Below, piece by piece: positions 58,012 to 64,000 of a DNA stretch of 64,000 bases. Location of the stretch: assembly GCA_025331445.1 (NCBI GenBank), contig JAIWNE010000034.1, positions 1-64,000 on the forward strand, written 5' to 3'. This DNA is from Blakeslea trispora (lineage: Eukaryota > Mucoromycota > Mucoromycetes > Mucorales > Choanephoraceae). Position 1 is the first letter of the stretch; each line of letters starts with the position of its first letter. The notes under the pieces were generated by a model. That model worked only from the letters and a program-made list of their open reading frames with translations. It was not told the DNA's origin and made no database searches. The translations under genes and the position numbers were made by a program.

Positions 58012-61000
58012 TTAGTTGACATCATCTTCCTTTTTAGTGTCGATGCCTTCTTCATCACCTACAGGCGCCATATGTTCCTCTAACAATTTAGCTTCTTCAC
58101 TTGAAGCACTGCTGCCAGCAGGGTGATTACGTTGTACATGCAAATCTGTCTCACCATTCGGCAATGTTTCTACAGTAACCTTCGCTGTCTCTCCCGTACG
58201 CACACCGCCATCAATCAACAGACGGGCAAGAGGGTTAAGCAACTTCTTTTGGATCAATCGATTCAGAGGTCTGGCACCATAGGCTGGATCATAGCCACGT
58301 TCTCCTAACCAATCTCTTGCCTCTAAAGAGACATCCATCTTGATACGACGATCTGTGGTACGTTCTTCTACTTCCTTGATACGAACATCCACAATATCTC
58401 TAAGGGCCTTCTTGGACAATCGGTTAAAGATGACCATTTCATCAATACGGTTCACAAATTCAGGTGCAAATGAATGCTTGACTGCTTCCATCACACTCTC
58501 TTTAGCTCCAGAACTCACTTGGCCATCCTGACTATGGTCTGCCACAAGAGCCTCGGCACCGAGATTTGAAGTCATGATGATGATGGTGTTTCGGAAATCG
58601 ATCTTGCGTCCCTTTGTATCAGTCAAGACACCATCATCCAAGACTTGTAAGAGAATGTTGGAGACATCACGGTGGGCCTTTTCCATTTCATCCAAAAGGA
58701 CAACAGCATAAGGTCGACGTCGAACGGCCTCGGTCAGCTCACCACCTTCTTCATGACCTACATAGCCTGGAGGAGAGCCAATCAGACGACTCACACTGAA
58801 CTTTTCCATGTACTCGGACATGTCGACACGAACAATGGCATGTTCTGTATCAAACAAGAATTTGGCAATGGTCTTGCAGAGTTCAGTCTTGCCAACACCG
58901 GTAGGACCCAAGAACAAGAAGGAAGCAATAGGCTTAGAAGGATTTTGAAGGCCAGCACGACTCAATCGAACCGCTTCAGCTACAGCACGGATCGCTTCAT
59001 CTTGACCTACCACACGCTCTGCCATCACATTCTCCATATGAAGCAGCTTTTCACGTTCCCCTTTCATGAGGTTTCTGACGGGTATACCTGTCATATGAGA
59101 GACGACGCGTGCAATATCGTTGGAAGTGACACGCTCATGGATCAAGGATTCAGGGTTCTCTTCTTCTGCATTGTTATCGGTAGGCAACTGCTTTTCCAGA
59201 TTAGGAATGACACCATATCGCAATTCCGAAGCACGTTGGTAATTACCATTACGCTGTGCTTGCTCTAAATCATTTCTGGCCTTTTCCAAATCTTCTTTGA
59301 TACGCTTGATTTCATCTATCTTTTGTCGTTCTTCATTCCAGACAGCTGTCAGACGCTGAGATTCCTGTTGCTTTTGTTCAACCTCTTGTTCAAGCTTCTG
59401 TCGACGTTCGACTGACATGACATCTGTCTCTTTACGGAGTGATTCCAGTTCGATTTGTGCTGTCATGATCTGTCTATCCAGGTTTTCAAGCGCCTCAGGT
59501 TTACTCTCTTGTTGCAATCGGAGTTTAGAGCATGCCTCATCCAACAAGTCAATGGCCTTATCAGGTAAAAAGCGATCTGCAATGTATCGGTGTGAATGGA
59601 GAGCGGCAGCCACGATGGCAGCATCCGAGATACGGACACCATGATGAACTTCGTAACGCTCCTTGAGACCACGCAAGATAGAGATGGTGTCCTGAACAGT
59701 AGGTTCTTCTACCATCACTTGTTGGAAACGACGGGCAAGAGCGGGATCTTGCATGATGTATTTACGATATTCATCAATTGTGGTTGCACCTACACAGCGA
59801 AGTTGACCTCGAGCTAAAGCAGGCTATATAAATATATATACATATTTGAGGATTTAATAGCACATGAAAGTAATAAAGTCAATAAACTTACCTTCAAGAG
59901 ATTTCCAGCATCCATAGCTCCTTCTGATTTACCCAGACCAAGCAGTGTATGGATTTCATCAATAAACAAAATAATCTTTCCTTCCGATTCTGATACTTCT
60001 TTCAAAACACCTTTCAAACGATCCTCGAATTCACCACTAAAGTATACGATTAATCACTCATCCTAGTACATACATGATCTAGAATAGTTTCTTTACCGAT
60101 ATTTTGCACCTGCAACAAGAGCCTATAGATAAACATTAGAGTCAATTTGTCTTTATGAAAAGCCTGAATCAAATCAAATCTAAACTTACACCTAGATCCA
60201 AAGCAATGACACGCTTATCCTTTATCGACTCTGGTACTTCATTTGCTACAATACGTTGAGCAAGTCCCTAACCATAATCAAATTAAACATTTCTCTCTCT
60301 CTCTCTCTTTTCTTCTGAGGGGGGGGGGAGATTTCAAGGCTTACTTCTGCAATAGCAGTTTTACCAACACTAGATATCAAAATAAGTATGTGTGCATATC
60401 GCTTCTTTCTCTATCTGACTTACCCTGCTTCACCAATCAATACAGGATTATTTTTTGTTCGACGAGCCAAACTGTACATTGTTTAGAGAGAAATCTTGTG
60501 GCTTTCTGCTAATGTTTTACTTACACTAACATAAGAATCAAAATGATGAGTCTTTACATGTGTATTGGTCCTCTTTGTTTCCTTACCTTCTAAAGTACGT
60601 CGAATCTCTTCATCACGTCCAATAACAGGATCTTATAACACAATAGATCAATTTAATGCCCGAAATATACATTAGAAAGTTTTCATTACCTAATTTTCCT
60701 TTTTCTGCCATTGCTGTCAAGTCAATACCCTTTAAGAAAAAATAGTCAATTTCAACGTATTCTTATATGAAAAACCTTTTTTTTTTTGTTTAACTTACAA
60801 ATTGTTCAAGAGGCTTCTTTTCTTCTTGAGCTTGGTTTGGGTTCATACGAAAACCACCTTGTCCAGGTGTACCGCCTAAATAGGAGTCAGGTTAGACAAA
60901 GCAAAATAAAGAGGGATAGTCTTTCTTGCCATTATAGAATCGTTTCATGACAGGATAATTCAATGCAAAGTGTCGAGGCTTTATGAGTGCAGTAGTCATA

Positions 61001-61104
61001 AGTGAAGTTTTGACTGGACCTGTGAGTATTGCACTACGCTTAGGTAATGTTGACAGTTGACGTTTGGCTGTAATGTTAATACAACGCTGAGGTAATCGAA
61101 TCAT
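58012..61104 (-). CDS. HSP78: Mitochondrial disaggregase HSP78 (ClpB family) with a predicted one-nucleotide exon
   Basis: Hsp78 is the matrix ClpB-type AAA+ chaperone that rescues aggregated proteins with mtHsp70. Exons: 61104-60930, 60875-60799, 60729-60690, 60631-60587, 60525 (one base), 60471-60424, 60369-60345, 60267-60190, 60122-60097, 60036-59892 and 59823-58012. They give 823 residues (yeast 811). A basic presequence ([20 protein letters not shown]) is followed directly by the first AAA domain, with no Clp-N domain, as in Hsp78. The motifs are GEAGVGKT and IILFIDEIH in domain 1, a coiled-coil middle domain, and [12 protein letters not shown] and [11 protein letters not shown] in domain 2. 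Intron 1 appears to be GC-AG (ATG|GCAAGA). The single base at 60525 is needed to build Val113 in [13 protein letters not shown]. Confidence 0.93.
60525..60525 (-). other. HSP78: Predicted single-nucleotide exon of HSP78
   Basis: On the minus strand the sequence reads TATGTTAG|T|GTAAGTAA. The upstream intron (60586-60526, 61 nt) starts GTAAGG and ends TTAG. The downstream intron (60524-60472, 53 nt) starts GTAAGT, has CTAAAC near its 3' end and ends TACAG. Exon 4 ends in phase 1 with G and exon 6 starts T-TTG, so one base is required; T gives GTT (Val). Confidence 0.75.
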
Positions 61105-61833
61105 TGTTTTTTTTTGATGGAAAGAAGAAGAAAAACAAGAAAATAAAAAATAGGTTGTTTTTTCTTATGCATGCTTGAAAAAAAAAACAAAAAAATATGG
61201 GCGTACTTTTAAAAAAAGTTCTAGAAATTCAATTTATCCAGAAGCTTCTTGACTAAAAAAAAACCATTGTGCTGTAAGTCATTGGCATATTGTTTCCAGC
61301 TCAATAAGATAAATGTAATAAAGAGACTGTAATGTTTGATATCAAGGTAGTCAATGGCTGCAACAGAATAAAATCTATAAGAAAATTCTCTCTAGAGAAG
61401 TGCATTGATGATCAAATCACTAACAGATTATTAAGAGATATGGTAAGACTGAGGACTCTCTTTTCGGGTTTGATTCGAGTAAAGAAGTCTTTGCAGAATG
61501 TAATTTGATGAATGACATTGGCTTTTCTCTCATTTAACTCATAAGAAAGTGTTTTGCAATTTATACTTTATCTTAAGCAATGAATATGAGAGGTTTTGAC
61601 TGCTAAAGTTCCTTTTTTTTAAATAACTTTTTTACTCTTTAAAGTTATTTGTATGTTGAATTCCCCCTTTTTAAAAAAAGATAGCAAGGCAACTGAACAA
61701 AGTTTCCATTTACTGCTATTGTTTAATTGGTGAATTTGCTACCACTTAAAAAGATGACTCCGCTGTCAGACTGAGCTGTAAAAAAAAAAGCAATCCCCTT
61801 CTTAATTTTTTTTTATATACATTATTTAACTTT
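61105..61833. promoter_or_regulatory. Divergent promoter region of HSP78 and GUF1
   Basis: A 729-bp spacer between the starts of two nuclear genes for mitochondrial proteins. Pyrimidine-rich tracts precede both starts, and a TATATAC element lies at about 61815. No binding site could be assigned. Confidence 0.45.
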
Positions 61834-62504
61834 ATGTTTCGACAAACCGTTTTGAGTACTCTTTGCTCATCACGACCAAGGTCCTTTTTGATACCACGAT
61901 CACTTCCTTACTTGACTAAACAATGGTACTCTAAAAGCACTACTGAGGTAATAGACATACAGCAGCACTATTATCAACTGTAGGCATGCTAATTCCCTGT
62001 TTTAGAAACTAAAGGGTGCTGACCCATCGAAAACAATCGATTTGACATATTTTCCAGCCGAAAACATTCGAAACTTTAGTATTATTGCACATATTGGTAA
62101 TTCGGTTTATTTCAATAAGAAAAAAAAAGGGAAAATTTATACTTGCTTTTGAACTATAGATCATGGAAAAAGTACTTTGGCAGATAGGTAAAGTAAAACT
62201 AAAGATACACACACAGACACAGTCAACTCAAAAAAATATTATTAGATTATTGGAATTGACCAATACTATCTCAGCCACTGGATCTAATAAGCAAGTGCTT
62301 GATAAACTCAAGGTTGAAAGAGAGCGTGGTATTACAGTAAAGGCACAGGTAAATGTGATCAGATGGGATGGATAGTTCTGATTGACTCAACACAGAATTC
62401 TAGACAGTATCTATGTTTTATAATCATAAGGGCAAAGATTATCTATTGAATTTGATTGATACGCCAGTAAGATTTTATACTACAAGTTCCGAAAACTAGA
62501 TCTC

Positions 62505-62543
<39 letters not shown>

Positions 62544-64000
62544 GTAAAGGGCCATGTTGATTTCAGTTATGAAGTATCCCGATCATTAGCAGCATGCCAA
62601 GGTACATTGCTGTTGGTTGATGCAGCACAAGGCATACAGGCACAAACTGTAGCCAATTTCTATTTGGCATTTGGTGAAGGATTAGAGATTATACCCGTTC
62701 TCAATAAGGTACATTCTTTTTAAAGAAATCAAATCCAAAAAAAAGAGCCTAAATTGAGAATCTTCATAGATTGATCTACCTGGTGCAGAACCAGAAAGAG
62801 TAAAACAACAAATTCAAAGCGCCTTTGAGTTGGATACATCTTCCATCTTGCAGATTTCTGCCAAATCAGGCATTCATATCGACCAAGTATTACCTAGTGT
62901 GATCGAAAAAGTACCGCCACCTGTAGCAGCCATAGAAAAACCATTTAGAGCACTCTTGTTTGATTCATGGTATGACAAGTATGTAGGTGTTGTTTGTATG
63001 CTGGGTATGAAGGATGGTGTACTTCGAAAGGGAGACAAGGTGATATCTGCTTATTCAGGTACCAAATATGAGATCACTGAAGTAGGCATTATGCATCCAG
63101 AGCAAGTACCTACAGGCTATCTGTAAGTGTTTGAGTAAACTATACAAAGAAACAAATCTAAATACAATGTCTCATAAAAAAAAAAGACATGCTGGCCAAG
63201 TAGGTTATATTGTATGTGGCATGAAAAGTGCATCAGAGGCTCACATTGGTGATACATTTCATCATGTGGGTACTACAGTCGAAGTCTTGCCAGGCTTTCA
63301 GCCCGCTCAATCCATGGTGTTTGCTGGTATTTTTCCTGTAGACACCAATGATTTCCGTAAGCTGGATGATAACATCAAGAAATTAACATTGAATGATGCC
63401 AGTGTCACTGTACACAAAGAGACCAGTCATGCACTAGGACAAGGATGGAGACTGGGTTTTCTTGGTACTTTGCATATGGATGTTTTCCGCCAACGTCTAG
63501 AAAATGTAAGTCTTTTTTTTATTTTTAATTGAATCTGTTGTACAATAAAAAGGCTGAATTCATGATAAGGAATATGATGCCAATATCATTGTCACACAAC
63601 CCACAGTGCCTTATAAAGGTAATATAGTAAATGAAAAGGAGATAACAATTCCTTAAGCAACTCACTGTTTGTAGTTACTTATCGAGATGGTAGTTCGAAA
63701 TTAGTTAGAAATCCAGCAGATTTCCCAGATCATGAAGAACGATCCTTTAAGGTGACCAAATTACAAGAGCCTATGGTCTTGGCTACCTTGATCTTTCCCG
63801 AAGTAAGTGAATGGATGACTTTATCAATCAATCTCTAATCAATTTAAAAAAAGGAATATATGGGAAAACTCATTGAACTTTGTGGGGTGAGTACAAGAGA
63901 ACCTTGTTTTTCTGGTACTAATATTAGATACAACAATAGTCTCGCAGAGGTGAACAGCTTGAATATGTCTATGTAGATGATACGCGTGTGATGATGAAGT
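61834..64000 (+). CDS. GUF1: GUF1, mitochondrial LepA/EF4-type translation GTPase (5' part, runs off the right edge)
   Basis: Guf1 is the mitochondrial EF4, a ribosome-dependent GTPase that supports translation under stress. Exons: 61834-61947, 62006-62096, 62160-62187, 62246-62348, 62404-62466, 62550-62708, 62770-63122, 63187-63505, 63570-63618, 63675-63802, 63854-63886 and 63940 onward. A basic N-terminus ([20 protein letters not shown]) looks like a presequence. The G1 motif is AHIDHGKST, then [17 protein letters not shown] and VLNKID. Introns cut G1 (I|DHGKS), DTP|GH and NK|ID. Domain II-III motifs are [12 protein letters not shown] and [17 protein letters not shown]. The intron before GHVDFSYE contains an uninterrupted T36 run (62507-62542). 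Confidence 0.93.

Noticed and set aside
60524..60586. HSP78 explained by a single 115-nt intron without the one-base exon
   Set aside because: Joining 60587 directly to 60471 shifts the frame and gives a stop after about 10 codons. Acceptors at CATTAG and GCAG are in phase but run into TAA; AAAG, CAAG and TACAG are in the wrong phase.

Overview
The window looks like a chromosomal segment from an early-diverging fungus, most likely a member of the Mucorales (Mucoromycota). The DNA is AT-rich. Genes are compact and usually broken by 50-75 nt GT-AG introns. The proteins are fungal orthologs of housekeeping genes (MRD1, cyclin H, ING, RPT5, SCOC, ATG17, CARM1, NC2beta, SEC2, SURF4, HSP78, GUF1), and the mobile elements are Tc1/IS630 elements, a chromodomain Ty3/gypsy element and a Fanzor-like relic. 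The species call is inference. Exon boundaries were built by hand from splice motifs, reading phase and remembered family signatures; no alignment or RNA data were used.

Layout. 1-1139: 5' part of MRD1 (minus). 1.9-5.2 kb: TauD/TfdA-like dioxygenase, then cyclin H and an ING/PHD protein, convergent and sharing a CTAG as overlapping stop codons. 5.2-5.8 kb: unidentified gene remnants. 6.2-8.8 kb: Apd1-like thioredoxin-like ferredoxin and proteasome RPT5. 9.5-12.0 kb: Fanzor relic and a dead, chimeric Tc1/IS630 element. 12.3-16.5 kb: large FUSC/BRE4-like membrane protein. 16.66-16.83 kb: poly(A) retrocopy with a 15-bp target duplication. 19.8-25.8 kb: FAR1-type DNA-binding protein, SCOC-like protein, ATG17. 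27.4-31.3 kb: SWIM zinc-finger protein related to MULE transposases, and an F-box protein. 31.3-34.2 kb: no gene seen. 34.22-40.0 kb: apparently intact chromodomain LTR retrotransposon with identical 162-bp LTRs, 212 bp upstream of tRNA-Arg(UCG). 42.5-45.9 kb: CARM1-type methyltransferase and NC2beta/Dr1. 46.6-48.5 kb: IS630/Tc1 element with a nested MITE-like insertion, close upstream of an AIM32-like gene. 50-51.7 kb: SEC2-type Rab GEF. 52.2 kb: tRNA-Asn(GUU). 53.7-57.9 kb: secreted Thr/Leu-Pro repeat protein, SURF4/ERV29, glucose-6-phosphate 1-epimerase. 58.0-61.1 kb: mitochondrial HSP78. 61.8 kb to end: GUF1 (5' part), divergent from HSP78.

Most striking observation: the HSP78 reading frame closes only if a single nucleotide (60525) is spliced in as a one-base exon between two ordinary introns. 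The inserted base makes Val113 at the position expected from ClpB/Hsp78 proteins. Second, the MRD1 start codon is itself split by an intron (AT|G). Related functions: HSP78 and GUF1 are both mitochondrial and share a divergent promoter region; CARM1 and NC2beta are transcription regulators; SEC2 and SURF4 act in the secretory pathway.
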